Assembly (NCBI GenBank): GCA_023398495.1
Contig: JAEWSG010000013.1
Span: 1-64,000 of the forward strand
Source: Bacillota bacterium
GTDB lineage: Bacteria > Bacillota > Clostridia > Acetivibrionales > Acetivibrionaceae
DNA: 64,000 nucleotides
Direction of reading: 5' to 3'
Shown: piece by piece, positions 37,185 to 45,849 of the stretch
Layout of the letters: the number at the start of each line of letters is the position of its first letter
How positions within the stretch are numbered: the first letter of the stretch is position 1
Notes under the pieces: generated by a model
What the model was told of the DNA's origin: nothing
The model's database searches: none
What the model saw: the letters and a program-made list of their open reading frames with translations, nothing else
Position numbers and translations under genes: made by a program

Positions 37185-37347
37185 TGAAGAAAAATATGGA
37201 AGAAACATTGTGAAGCAAGTTGTAGAGCCTGTTAATACGACGAGGAAAGGGAGAGCATTGTTTGAGCGAAGCGAGTTTTGCTCGACCCCGAGGAGTATTT
37301 ACAGGCTCTAGGCTGCGAAACTTAAGTTTCTGGAATGCTTTTCTTCA
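37185..37347. repeat. 163-bp nested palindrome
   Basis: TGAAGAAAA (37185-37193) pairs with TTTTCTTCA (37339-37347), AGAAAC with GTTTCT, and TAGAGCCTGT (37223-37232) with ACAGGCTCTA (37301-37310); TTAATAC/GTATTTA extends the inner stem. The core contains gagcgaagcgag, like the ctcgcttcgcgaag core of the 3.3-3.7 kb element, suggesting the same kind of element in two sizes. No T-run is present. Confidence 0.7.
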
Positions 37348-37400
37348 TAAACCCTATAAAAAATCCCTGTTTTGCACAGTAATATGTAAATGGTCGAATA

Positions 37401-37430
37401 AAGGACCGGAGAATAATAACTCCAGTCCTT
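37401..37430 (-). terminator. Hairpin terminator for the 56-aa gene
   Basis: AAGGACCGGAG (37401-37411) pairs with CTCCAGTCCTT (37420-37430) with one mismatch. Read on the minus strand it follows the small gene's stop and leads into TTTATT, a weak T-tract. Confidence 0.6.
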
Positions 37431-37439
37431 GATAATCTA

Positions 37440-37610
37440 TTAATGTTCATGGCGGTGTTCGATGAGATCAATTGCTCCAAGTACAACATGTGCCAGACCA
37501 AACCCGGCTACGCCCCACTTAACTTTAGTTGGCAATGGTTTTATTGATAGACCGGTTGCAGTCACAACAGTTCCTAAGACTGTGGGAATAATGCCTTCTG
37601 GTATCTTCAT
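37440..37610 (-). CDS. Small hydrophobic protein, 56 aa
   Basis: A short gene reading MKIPEGIIPTVLGTVVTATG and ending EHRHEH, with AGGAGG seven bases before the ATG and a hairpin after the stop. Residues 7-22 and 32-50 are hydrophobic with several glycines, so it may be a membrane-associated hairpin; the end is histidine-rich. Several clostridia have small proteins of this look, but I cannot name a family. It is divergent from nothing close and is followed upstream by the receiver gene on the same strand. Confidence 0.75.
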   Translation of the reverse strand: MKIPEGIIPTVLGTVVTATGLSIKPLPTKVKWGVAGFGLAHVVLGAIDLIEHRHEH

Positions 37611-37711
37611 ATATTTATCCTCCTGAAAATTAGAGTTCTATAGAGGATATTTTGTGTAGATTATTGAAATTAATGTTTAGGAATTTATGGTCTGTTTGAA
37701 AGATATACCTT

Positions 37712-38158
37712 TTAAAGGTTTTTGGTTGTAGAAAGATTATCTATAATCTTTGTGGCTTTGTTAAGGTCACAAATTAGGTTTCTGTGTTTTAATGCCATTT
37801 TGATTTTGTTTAACAATATTAGTTTGTTGATGTTATCAAGTGGTTTGATGATATAGTCAAATATATCGTATTCCAGGATTTTTTCAATATTTCCAGCACC
37901 ATCAAGACTTGATGCTACAATCACTGGTATTTCTTTATAATAGGGGGTTTTTGAGAATACTTTCATAAATTCATAACCATCCATAACCGGCATGACCATA
38001 TCAAGAAGAATTAAATCTATGTTACGGCTTTCGATAAGTTCTAAAGCTTCACGACCATTTAGTGCAGATACAATGTTATACCTTTCTTTGTATAGGTAGT
38101 TTCTGATTAGTGCATTATCAAGAACATTGTCATCTGTTACCAAAATTGTATTTATCAT
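37712..38158 (-). CDS. Stand-alone response regulator receiver protein
   Basis: 148 aa: one CheY-like receiver domain with acidic pocket (TDDN, residues 8-11), phospho-acceptor D53 in LLDMVMP and the conserved lysine in DYIIKPLD near 106. About 25 extra C-terminal residues form no known output domain. The ATG follows AAAGGAG. No kinase is next to it, so it must be driven by a remote kinase or act as a phosphate sink. Confidence 0.88.
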   Translation of the reverse strand: MINTILVTDDNVLDNALIRNYLYKERYNIVSALNGREALELIESRNIDLILLDMVMPVMDGYEFMKVFSKTPYYKEIPVIVASSLDGAGNIEKILEYDIFDYIIKPLDNINKLILLNKIKMALKHRNLICDLNKATKIIDNLSTTKNL

Positions 38159-38353
38159 ACTATAGCTCCTTTAATTATAAAATTTGAGAAGCGAATCTTA
38201 AAAAACTGGAAGGGCTTGATGCCCACAAAGTTTTTGCAGTAACTTGGTATTTATGTTCTTATAATTTATTATTCTACATATGAAAACAAAATCCTTTGTA
38301 ATAATATGTAAAATTCGCAGTATTAAGTTTATATGAATTATTCATTGTAGTGG
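38159..38353. other. Spacer between receiver and sigma genes
   Basis: AT-rich divergent spacer with a small GGGC/GCCC hairpin near 38213. No riboswitch or gene recognised. Confidence 0.4.
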
Positions 38354-38382
38354 TTCAAATAGGTTAAAAAAAATTGTATAAT
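38354..38382 (+). promoter_or_regulatory. Promoter of the ECF sigma operon
   Basis: -35-like TTCAAA (38354-38359) and perfect -10 TATAAT (38377-38382) with a 17-base spacer, about 70 bp before the sigma gene. It looks like a housekeeping promoter; I saw no ECF-type AAC/CGT promoter. Confidence 0.55.
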
Positions 38383-38459
38383 ATGTTTTGGTGTAAGAGC
38401 TAAAATACTACTTTGTATTTTTTGTATTATCCACTTTAAGCCCAGGGGGTGAGACTAGC

Positions 38460-39056
38460 ATGAGTGAGAATGAAAAGGATCTGGTTGACAGAGCAAGGAT
38501 GGGAGATGTTGAAGCTTTTGAGCAGTTGATTGAAAGCTGCCAAAAGAAAGTATTCAATATAGCATATAAAATGATAGGAAACTATGATGACGCCAATGAA
38601 CTGGCCCAGGAAGTTTTTCTTAAAGCTTTCAGGTCGATTAAAAAATTCAAAGGTGATTCATTGTTTTCTACCTGGATATATAAAGTTACTGCAAATGTAT
38701 GTCTCGATGAAATCAGGAGAAGAAAAAAGAGAATTGTACTTTCATTAGATGAAGATATCGAACTCAATGATGGTGAGGTAAAGCGGCAGATACCCGATAG
38801 TTCTCCAACGCCGGATTTAGAAGCTGAAACCAATGAAATAAAGGATGCTGTAAACAAGTCGATCCAAGAACTTCCGGACGATTATAAGAGTGTAATCATA
38901 CTAAGAGATATCCAGGGTTTCAGTTACGATGAGATATCCACGATTGTCAACTGTCCTGAAGGAACGGTAAAATCCAGGATAAACAGAGCAAGACAAGCTC
39001 TTAAAAAAATACTTTCACGAAAAAAGGAACTTTTGAGTGAAGAGTACGTCAAATAA
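38460..39056 (+). CDS. ECF (sigma-70 family) RNA polymerase sigma factor
   Basis: 198 aa. Region 2 covers about 10-85 (YDDANELAQEVFLKAFRSI, FSTWIYKVTANVCLDEIRR), with a charged linker, and region 4 covers about 130-190 (LPDDYKSVIILRDIQGFSYDEI, GTVKSRINRARQALKK). This is the RpoE/SigW-like ECF type. The following gene encodes a zinc-binding anti-sigma protein 20 bp away, the usual partner arrangement, pointing to control by an envelope signal. Confidence 0.93.
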   Translation: MSENEKDLVDRARMGDVEAFEQLIESCQKKVFNIAYKMIGNYDDANELAQEVFLKAFRSIKKFKGDSLFSTWIYKVTANVCLDEIRRRKKRIVLSLDEDIELNDGEVKRQIPDSSPTPDLEAETNEIKDAVNKSIQELPDDYKSVIILRDIQGFSYDEISTIVNCPEGTVKSRINRARQALKKILSRKKELLSEEYVK

Positions 39057-39076
39057 TATAGAGAGGAGGGATGAAG

Positions 39077-40300
39077 GTGAAAAAATGTGATGAAGTTTTA
39101 GAATTGCTGTCTTTATATATAGATAACGAACTTGATGAAGACAGAGCAAGTATGGTAAGGGAACATATTGAAGCTTGTGATGATTGTAAGGTTGAATTTG
39201 AACAATTATGTGAAGTTGTAAAAATGTGTAATGACATTGACGAAATTGAGCTGCCTGAAAATTTTAAGCAGGATTTGCATGTAAAGCTTTCTGATGAGCA
39301 GCAAAAAATTGATGATAACAGAAAAAGTATAGTTATGAGAAGCAGAATTTTGAGAACAATATCCTCTATAGCAGCAGTACTTATGATAGTATTGGTAGCA
39401 AGAGGAGTTATAAATACAGGTAAGAATTCTTTAGTTAGTGATTCTTCTAATATTATGTTACAAGAATCACAGACTAAGGAGAATAAGGCGAGTGAGATTG
39501 AACGCAATGGTGCGGTAAATGAAGATGTGGTTCCTCAAGTGGGTAGTGGGCAATTATATGGATCTTCGCCAGAACTTACTGAGGCTTTTGATAAAGAAAG
39601 CCTGGCTGATAACAAAGAAGAATATAGTGTATTGCCTGATCAAACAAAAGTGCCTGGAGCAGAAAGAACATCTGAAATGTTTAATCGGGATGAACCGAGA
39701 GGTTTGATTTTGGAAACTACAGCTAAAGATGTTCCTGAAGAGACACCGGATAATAGGGTCGTAGTAGAGTTCAATGAAGCTGTTGATGAAAACTTAAATA
39801 TTTCAAATTTTGGTTATGAAATAGTCAAACTACAAAACAATATATGTTTGACCTTGAATTCGGAAAATATTGAAGCAGATAAATCTGAGATGAATAAAAT
39901 AGCTGGGCAATTTGGAACGGTAACAGAAGACTATACTGATGCATTCTTAATCGCTTCGGAATTTACAGCGTCAAGTAAATCTGTAGATCGGGGCAATAAC
40001 GATAATGCTTCGGTTTATAAGGTCAGTTATATTATGGATAAGTCTGATTATGATAAATTTATCAAGGAAGTTAATGCAAGTTTTAGCGGAAAAGTCAGTG
40101 TAATTAACGATATGGAACAGCTTAATACCAGATTAAAAGCTATAGAGAATTATATTGCAGTGCTTGAAGCAAAAAAATCAGACATTACCGACCAACTTAA
40201 AAGTTTATATGAAGCAAAGGAAAATATAACAAAGAGATTAGAGGATATAAATTCCAGTGAAAAAACCAAGGTGACTATAACAATATCTCAGAACCCCTAA
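39077..40300 (+). CDS. Anti-sigma factor with zf-HC2 and C-terminal DUF4349 domains
   Basis: 407 aa. An N-terminal zinc-binding anti-sigma domain (zf-HC2, LDEDRASMVREHIEACDDC, with His-x3-Cys-x2-Cys) would hold the sigma factor; a membrane helix lies near 95-115; the rest is extracellular. A low-complexity linker leads to a DUF4349-like domain (about 240-400) with a coiled coil (NTRLKAIENYIAVLEAKKSD). The GTG at 39077 is preferred because GGAGG then has a seven-base spacer; an ATG at 39071 is too close. The large outer domain is probably the sensor. Confidence 0.85.
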   Translation: MKKCDEVLELLSLYIDNELDEDRASMVREHIEACDDCKVEFEQLCEVVKMCNDIDEIELPENFKQDLHVKLSDEQQKIDDNRKSIVMRSRILRTISSIAAVLMIVLVARGVINTGKNSLVSDSSNIMLQESQTKENKASEIERNGAVNEDVVPQVGSGQLYGSSPELTEAFDKESLADNKEEYSVLPDQTKVPGAERTSEMFNRDEPRGLILETTAKDVPEETPDNRVVVEFNEAVDENLNISNFGYEIVKLQNNICLTLNSENIEADKSEMNKIAGQFGTVTEDYTDAFLIASEFTASSKSVDRGNNDNASVYKVSYIMDKSDYDKFIKEVNASFSGKVSVINDMEQLNTRLKAIENYIAVLEAKKSDITDQLKSLYEAKENITKRLEDINSSEKTKVTITISQNP

Positions 40301-40408
40301 ATTTAAGTAAAGTAAGATTTTGCAAAAAATCAGAAGGAAAGTGAAAGCAATTGTCGAATATATTCCATATGACCCGAAGTACTTTTTAATTTCTAAGGAG
40401 GGGACAAA

Positions 40409-41110
40409 GTGGATAATTTAAAAATTTCCGATTGGATAGCTGCTGACAAAGATCCTTCTGTTATGACAAAAGGTGAACAGGATGAGATATTTAAGCGAGG
40501 CTCAGTAATCAGCATCAAGCACAAGTCTATATTTGAACCTATCTTAAGTGTAATTCAAAAAATTGATGGTCACAATCTTTATTTCAGGATTCCTGAAATG
40601 TTTTTAAAGAGTAACGTATTTAAGGGTGATCAAATATTTTGCAACATAATACAGGGACAATATGAGTACATTATAAATGGGCAGATAAGTGAAATTGATA
40701 TAAATTATCCATGGCTTGTTGAAGTTACAACTGGAGAAATACAGAAAGTGAAAAATAACAGAAAGACAAAAAGGTATATAGTAAACTTTCAATCTAAAGT
40801 ATTTTCAAGTACACATGGTAAAAGTATGTATGCAATTATAAAAAATATCGGCATGTATGGTGTCGGTGCTGTTTTTAGGGATAATATCGATCCAGAATGT
40901 CTGGTGAATGTATCTGTTTCTGCCTCGGTCAACAAAGGCGAAAATCTTGAGTTTAAAGCTAGGGTTGTAAGAGTTGTTGAAAGAGGTGCTTTTAATGAAT
41001 ATGGTCTTGAAATTGTTGAAATAGATGAGCATAATAAGGATTTACTTGATAAGCTTATATATAGGCTTGAATGTGACGAAACGGAATATGTTTTAGACAG
41101 TCTGAAGTAA
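40409..41110 (+). CDS. PilZ domain protein (YcgR-like)
   Basis: 233 aa with an N-terminal YcgR-like half and a C-terminal PilZ domain that binds cyclic di-GMP in relatives: RKTKRYIVNF near 113 supplies the RxxxR motif, and IKNIGMYGVG near 146 stands for (D/N)xSxxG, with I in place of the usual S. This serine change may weaken binding. The GTG start follows AAGGAGGGG. A diguanylate cyclase lies 7 kb downstream. Confidence 0.8.
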   Translation: MDNLKISDWIAADKDPSVMTKGEQDEIFKRGSVISIKHKSIFEPILSVIQKIDGHNLYFRIPEMFLKSNVFKGDQIFCNIIQGQYEYIINGQISEIDINYPWLVEVTTGEIQKVKNNRKTKRYIVNFQSKVFSSTHGKSMYAIIKNIGMYGVGAVFRDNIDPECLVNVSVSASVNKGENLEFKARVVRVVERGAFNEYGLEIVEIDEHNKDLLDKLIYRLECDETEYVLDSLK

Positions 41111-41149
41111 CAAAAAAATATACTGTATATAATTTAATAAAAAATATAC

Positions 41150-41179
41150 AAAACAGCTGTTTACGGCTGTTTTGTTTTT
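41150..41179 (+). terminator. Intrinsic terminator after PilZ gene
   Basis: AAAACAGC (41150-41157) pairs with GCTGTTTT (41166-41173), followed by GTTTTTG. Confidence 0.8.
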
Positions 41180-41361
41180 GTGTAAAATGGTTATTGTAAT
41201 TTATGTTTAAAATATTATCATGAAAGTTTGAAATTTGGTAAATGTTAAATGTAGATTATAAACAAAGGTATTCTTAGTGAGGTTTTGTTGCATGATAACG
41301 ATGGAATAGTAATATTATAAAGCACTGTATATTGACAGGAAGAATAACAAAAGAAAAGGTG

Positions 41362-41541
41362 ATGATGGCGGCTATGGAGATTAAAGCGGTTGTTGATAGA
41401 ATTGAGAATGGGTACGCAATTTTAAAATCTGAGGATTATGTAATGGAAATTTGTATTCCTGCCAATACTACCGATAAGAAGTACTCCAAAGGTGAGAATA
41501 TAACGTTGTCCATACAGGGAAACAATGAAAATAATGGATAA
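41362..41541 (+). CDS. DUF3006-like small protein
   Basis: About 59 aa; IKAVVDRIENGYAILKSED fits the DUF3006 family, a small beta-barrel protein often found near metallo-beta-lactamase or ComEC-like genes. Start is uncertain: AAAAGG precedes ATGs at 41362 and 41365, and another ATG at 41374 gives the usual family start. It ends 52 bp before polA. Confidence 0.6.
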   Translation: MMAAMEIKAVVDRIENGYAILKSEDYVMEICIPANTTDKKYSKGENITLSIQGNNENNG

Positions 41542-41593
41542 TAAGCAAAGTTTGTGAGATATTATTATTTAATTATAATTTGAGAGGTTATTG

Positions 41594-44284
41594 ATGAAAA
41601 AGCAGAAATTAATGATAATTGATGGAAACAGCATATTGAACAGAGCTTTTTACGGACTTCAGGGAGCAAACCTTCTAGCTACTTCAGATGGTTTGTACAC
41701 AAATGCGATATTCGGATTTATCAATATAATGAATAAGTATGTTGAAGAAGAAAATCCTCAGTATATGTGTGTAGCTTTTGATCTCAAAGCCCCGACTTTC
41801 AGGCATAAACAATTTGACGGATACAAGGCAAATAGAAAGGGAATGCCGGATGAATTAAGGGTTCAGGTTCCTGTTATCAAGGAAGTACTTGATGCTATGA
41901 GGATAAAGAGACTTGAGATGGAGGGCTTTGAAGCTGATGACATACTTGGTTCAATTTCGTTATGTGCCAATAATAAGGGTATGGATGTGGTAGTTGTCAC
42001 GGGAGATAGGGATGCATTACAGCTTGCAGATAAGAATACAAGGATAAAAATCCCTAAAACAAAAGGAGGAAAAACAGAGACAGAAGAATATGATTATGAC
42101 ACAATACGTGAAAAGTACGGTATAGATCCAATCCAGTTTATAGATGTGAAGGCTTTAATGGGAGATACCTCGGATAATATACCCGGCGTACCGGGGATAG
42201 GTGAAAAAACTGCATTAGATCTTATTAAGACTTATAACAGTCTCGAAAACCTTTATGACAATCTTGAACAAGTTACCAAAAAAGGACTTAGGGAAAAGCT
42301 TGAAACATATAAGGAACAGGCGTTTATGAGCAAAAAGCTCGCTGCAATTGAGCGAAATATGCCATTTTTGTGCCATTTTGAAGAACTTATAAGGTCTGAG
42401 GCTGACAAGCAAAAACTTTATGATCTTTTCAAAAGACTGGAATTTAAGAGCTTTATTGAGAAATTTGGTTTAAAAGACAGTCAGACGTTCCAGAATTGTT
42501 TATCTGTTGAGACAGTGATTATAAAGGACCTAAACCAAGCAGAAGAGTTAAAACAGAAGATACAGGAAGCAAAGGAGATGTTCTTTTATTATTTGATAGA
42601 CAGAGTTGACAAATTTACAAACGAACTTTCTGGAATCTGTGTATCTCTAGGCGAGGGCAGTTCATACTATTTTAATTTTAACAATTTTAATGAAGAGGAG
42701 TTTCTTGAAGAGTTCAAGAACATATTTATAGATGAGCAAATAAAAAAATATGGGCATGACCTGAAAAACTTTATTGTTTACCTGAAACATAAGGGTATAG
42801 AGCTTAATGGGATTGCTTTTGATACAATGATTGGTGCTTATATTATAAACCCGTCTCGTGAGACCTATACAATCTCTGAATTGGCGGCTGATTATTTGGA
42901 TGTTAATGTAAAATCGATAGAAGAGCTGTCGGGAAAAGGTAAAAATTTTACGCCCTATGCAAGTATGGATACCGAAAGCCTTAAAAATGTAGTTGGTATG
43001 TATCCTGAAGTTGTAATCAAAGCCATGAAAAAAATTGAAGCAAGATTAAATGAAAATGATCAGGCTAAGCTATATTATGAAATTGAACTGCCGTTGGTAA
43101 GGGTACTTGCAGATATGGAGTTTTATGGGTTTAAAATTAATATTGACGAACTTGTGGTTATATCAAGGCAGCTTGATGAAAAAATCCAGCAACTTACTTT
43201 GAAAATATATGAACTCGCAGGGGAGCAGTTTAATATTAATTCTCCCAAGCAATTGGGAGTGGTTTTATTTGAGAAACTGGAATTGCCTGTTATAAAGAAG
43301 ACAAAAACAGGCTATTCAACTGATGCTGAAGTTTTAGAGGAACTAGCAGAAAGGCACGAGGTAGTTTCAAACATACTTGAATACCGTCAACTGGTAAAGC
43401 TAAAATCAACCTATATTGAAGGATTGATGACGGTAATAAATCCATTTACCGGTAAAATACATTCCAGCTTTAATCAGACAGTAACTGTTACAGGCAGGAT
43501 AAGCAGTACTGAGCCAAATCTTCAAAATATACCTATAAAGCTTGAAATGGGAAGAAATATAAGAAAAGCGTTTGTATCAAGTGAGGATTGTTATAAACTG
43601 GTTGATGCCGACTACTCGCAGATTGAATTAAGGGTTTTAGCACATATAACTGAAGATGAAAACATGATTGATGCTTTCAAAAATAATGAGGATATTCACA
43701 CGTCTACTGCCTCAAAGGTATTTGGCGTACCCATGGGAGAAGTGACTTCAGCACTCAGATCAAAAGCAAAGGCTGTCAACTTTGGAATAGTGTATGGAAT
43801 AGGAGATTTTAGTCTTTCTAAAGATCTTGGTATTACCAGAAAGGAAGCCCGTAAGTATATTGACGGCTATCTTGACAAGTATGCAAATGTTAGAAAATAC
43901 ATGCACGATATTGTAGTTCAGGGTAAAGAGTTTGGCTTTGTAACAACTATGTTTAATAGAAGGAGGTATTTGCCCGAGCTTAAAGCAAGCAATTTTAATG
44001 TGAGGTCTTTCGGTGAAAGAATAGCAATGAATACTCCAATTCAAGGAAGTGCTGCGGATATTATCAAGATAGCCATGGTTAATGTACATAGTGAACTAAA
44101 CAGAAGAAAACTTAAATCGAGGCTCATTCTTCAGGTTCATGACGAACTTATTATTGAAACTCATGAAAGTGAATTGGAAGAAGTAACAAAGATTCTTAAA
44201 GATAGCATGGAAAATGCAGCAAGGTTGAAGGTTCCCTTGAGTGTTGATGTTAAATGTGGGAAAAGCTGGTATGAGACAAAATAG
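41594..44284 (+). CDS. polA: DNA polymerase I
   Basis: 896 aa with 5'-3' exonuclease (1-290, including GDRDALQLAD, GDTSDNIPGVPGIGEKTA), a central 3'-5' exonuclease-like domain (about 310-470) and the polymerase domain (480-896: DADYSQIELR, AVNFGIVYGIGDFSLSKDL, QVHDELIIE). The central domain lacks the DxE metal motif (FFYYLIDRVDKF stands there), so proofreading is probably lost, as in several Firmicute enzymes. The ATG at 41594 follows GAGAGG by six bases. The polA-coaE-transglycosylase order is common in clostridia. Confidence 0.96.
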   Translation: MKKQKLMIIDGNSILNRAFYGLQGANLLATSDGLYTNAIFGFINIMNKYVEEENPQYMCVAFDLKAPTFRHKQFDGYKANRKGMPDELRVQVPVIKEVLDAMRIKRLEMEGFEADDILGSISLCANNKGMDVVVVTGDRDALQLADKNTRIKIPKTKGGKTETEEYDYDTIREKYGIDPIQFIDVKALMGDTSDNIPGVPGIGEKTALDLIKTYNSLENLYDNLEQVTKKGLREKLETYKEQAFMSKKLAAIERNMPFLCHFEELIRSEADKQKLYDLFKRLEFKSFIEKFGLKDSQTFQNCLSVETVIIKDLNQAEELKQKIQEAKEMFFYYLIDRVDKFTNELSGICVSLGEGSSYYFNFNNFNEEEFLEEFKNIFIDEQIKKYGHDLKNFIVYLKHKGIELNGIAFDTMIGAYIINPSRETYTISELAADYLDVNVKSIEELSGKGKNFTPYASMDTESLKNVVGMYPEVVIKAMKKIEARLNENDQAKLYYEIELPLVRVLADMEFYGFKINIDELVVISRQLDEKIQQLTLKIYELAGEQFNINSPKQLGVVLFEKLELPVIKKTKTGYSTDAEVLEELAERHEVVSNILEYRQLVKLKSTYIEGLMTVINPFTGKIHSSFNQTVTVTGRISSTEPNLQNIPIKLEMGRNIRKAFVSSEDCYKLVDADYSQIELRVLAHITEDENMIDAFKNNEDIHTSTASKVFGVPMGEVTSALRSKAKAVNFGIVYGIGDFSLSKDLGITRKEARKYIDGYLDKYANVRKYMHDIVVQGKEFGFVTTMFNRRRYLPELKASNFNVRSFGERIAMNTPIQGSAADIIKIAMVNVHSELNRRKLKSRLILQVHDELIIETHESELEEVTKILKDSMENAARLKVPLSVDVKCGKSWYETK

Positions 44285-44308
44285 TATATAAATGAGGATG
44301 AATGTGAA

Positions 44309-44902
44309 GTGAGAATAATTGGTGTTACAGGGGGAATTGGGAGCGGTAAGAGCACTGTCTCTAGAATGCTGGCTGCTATTGGTGCACACATAATTGATGC
44401 AGACAGGTTGGCAAAGGAAACAGTAGAAAAGGGTCAGAAAGCCTTAGCTGAAATAGTAGCTGCTTTTGGGACATCTGTTCTCGATGCTGAAGGCAATCTG
44501 GACAGAAAGAAGCTGTCTCAAATTGTGTTTAAAGATAAGCAAAAATTAGAGCTTTTGAATGGAATAACACATAACCATGTTGCACAAAAGATTGTTGAAA
44601 AACTTGATAGTCTGGATGAAAGCGAAACTGCTATAGTCGATGCTCCCATTCCAATAGAGCACGGATTTCTTGATGTGGTGCACGAGGTGTGGGCTGTTAT
44701 AGCAGATAGAGATGTTCGGATAAAAAGAGTTATGGAAAGAAGTGGACTTACATACAATGAAGTAGAAGATAGAATTAACTTTCAGCTAAGTGATGAATTT
44801 TATAGAAATATTTCAAACATAGTAATAGTAAATAATGGCCCAATTGAAGAATTGAGAGAACAGGTAGAAAAATATTATTACTTAGGGATAACGAAAAAAT
44901 AA
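44309..44902 (+). CDS. coaE: Dephospho-CoA kinase
   Basis: 197-aa P-loop kinase for the last step of coenzyme A synthesis. P-loop GGIGSGKST is at 8-16, DADRLAKE near 31, and DAPIPIEHGF near 112. The GTG start follows GAGGATG by eight bases, 24 bp after polA, so they are likely cotranscribed. Confidence 0.94.
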   Translation: MRIIGVTGGIGSGKSTVSRMLAAIGAHIIDADRLAKETVEKGQKALAEIVAAFGTSVLDAEGNLDRKKLSQIVFKDKQKLELLNGITHNHVAQKIVEKLDSLDESETAIVDAPIPIEHGFLDVVHEVWAVIADRDVRIKRVMERSGLTYNEVEDRINFQLSDEFYRNISNIVIVNNGPIEELREQVEKYYYLGITKK

Positions 44903-44953
44903 CTTCCTATTTTTATATTATGAAAACGTTACCAAATTGAGTTTTTTCGTTAT

Positions 44954-45057
44954 CTATATTGGACGCAATAAAGATTTTAGATCGCGCTTCAATTTCCTCA
45001 ATACAATATCACGAAAATCAAATTTTCTAATGTATACTCATTTTCGTGATTTATATA
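44954..45057 (+). repeat. Family A repeat, copy 3
   Basis: About 104 bp, alignable over its whole length with copies 1 and 2. Its hairpin is ATCACGAAAA (45008-45017)/TTTTCGTGAT (45041-45050). It is followed by TAGGAACTTA, which also follows copy 4, so the repeat unit may extend to about 45070. It separates coaE from the transglycosylase gene. Confidence 0.78.
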
Positions 45058-45113
45058 GAATAGGAACTTATATTTTAGTCATACTTTTTAATGTTGATAG
45101 GATGGTATTTTCG

Positions 45114-45695
45114 GTGAAAAAAGTTAGAAAAAGTTTAAGGACACTAATAGTATTTGCAATTTTTATAGTTGTAATTATTTATCTATTGGATGGCGTCGGT
45201 AAAAGAATGTTTCCATTGGAGTATAGGGATTTGGTTATAAAGTACTCACAAGAGAATGAATTAGACCCGCTCTTTGTATTTTCTGTAATAAAAGCTGAGA
45301 GTAATTTTGACCCACAGGCAACTTCACACAAGAATGCAAGGGGGTTAATGCAGATAATTGACAATACAGGTATCTGGGCGGCTGATAGAATGGGTATTGA
45401 AGAATTCAGAGTTGAATATTTATATGATCCTGAGATTAACATAAAGATAGGCTGTTGGTATTTAAAAAGTCTTAGAAATGAAATTTATAAATATAATGGT
45501 CAGATAAATAATGACCTGGTTTTGGCTGCTTATAATGGTGGAATAGGAAATGTGCAAAAGTGGCTTAAAGATAAGGAGTATAGTAGTACTGGGAAAACTC
45601 TAGACAAAATACCTTATAAGGAAACTGAGAATTATGTGAGGAAAGTAAATAATTACCAAAAAATTTATAAGCGACTTTATGAAAAAGATATTTAG
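45114..45695 (+). CDS. Membrane-anchored lytic transglycosylase (SLT domain)
   Basis: 193 aa: one N-terminal membrane helix (9-26) and an outer SLT/GH23 domain that cleaves peptidoglycan strands. Catalytic E62 is in SVIKAESNFDP, with NARGLMQI and AAYNGGIGNV motifs. The GTG at 45114 follows AGGATGG by eight bases; ATG 45102 is an alternative. The open frame continues upstream into repeat A, but that part resembles the repeat, not a protein domain. The stop codon TAG lies in the first bases of a family B repeat. Confidence 0.9.
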   Translation: MKKVRKSLRTLIVFAIFIVVIIYLLDGVGKRMFPLEYRDLVIKYSQENELDPLFVFSVIKAESNFDPQATSHKNARGLMQIIDNTGIWAADRMGIEEFRVEYLYDPEINIKIGCWYLKSLRNEIYKYNGQINNDLVLAAYNGGIGNVQKWLKDKEYSSTGKTLDKIPYKETENYVRKVNNYQKIYKRLYEKDI

Positions 45696-45807
45696 TGCTT
45701 TTGAACATAATTCATTTCTAGAAATGAATTATGTAAAATGCACATCCTATGTTTTTTGCTGATTAACAAAATTAAATTCTAGAAATTTATTTTGTTAATC
45801 AGCACTA
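45693..45807 (+). repeat. Family B repeat, copy 2, with two long palindromes
   Basis: Runs from TAGTGC (containing the transglycosylase stop) to GCACTA (45802-45807). It holds a perfect 28-bp palindrome (45706-45733) and a 48-bp palindrome with only two mismatched pairs (45757-45804), both centred on TTCTAGAA. The first half matches copy 1; the second replaces the distal hairpin of copies 3 and 4. Confidence 0.75.
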
Positions 45808-45849
45808 GGTACAGGAATGCTTTCTAAGATAATTATGGGAGGGAAATTT

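Noticed and set aside
38200..38240. Small GGGC/GCCC hairpin considered as a riboswitch part
   Set aside because: No match to cyclic di-GMP, cobalamin or other riboswitch cores that I know; it lies in a divergent spacer.
44937..45113. N-terminal extension of the transglycosylase frame
   Set aside because: It translates repeat A copy 3; a good ribosome binding site is present only before 45102/45114.
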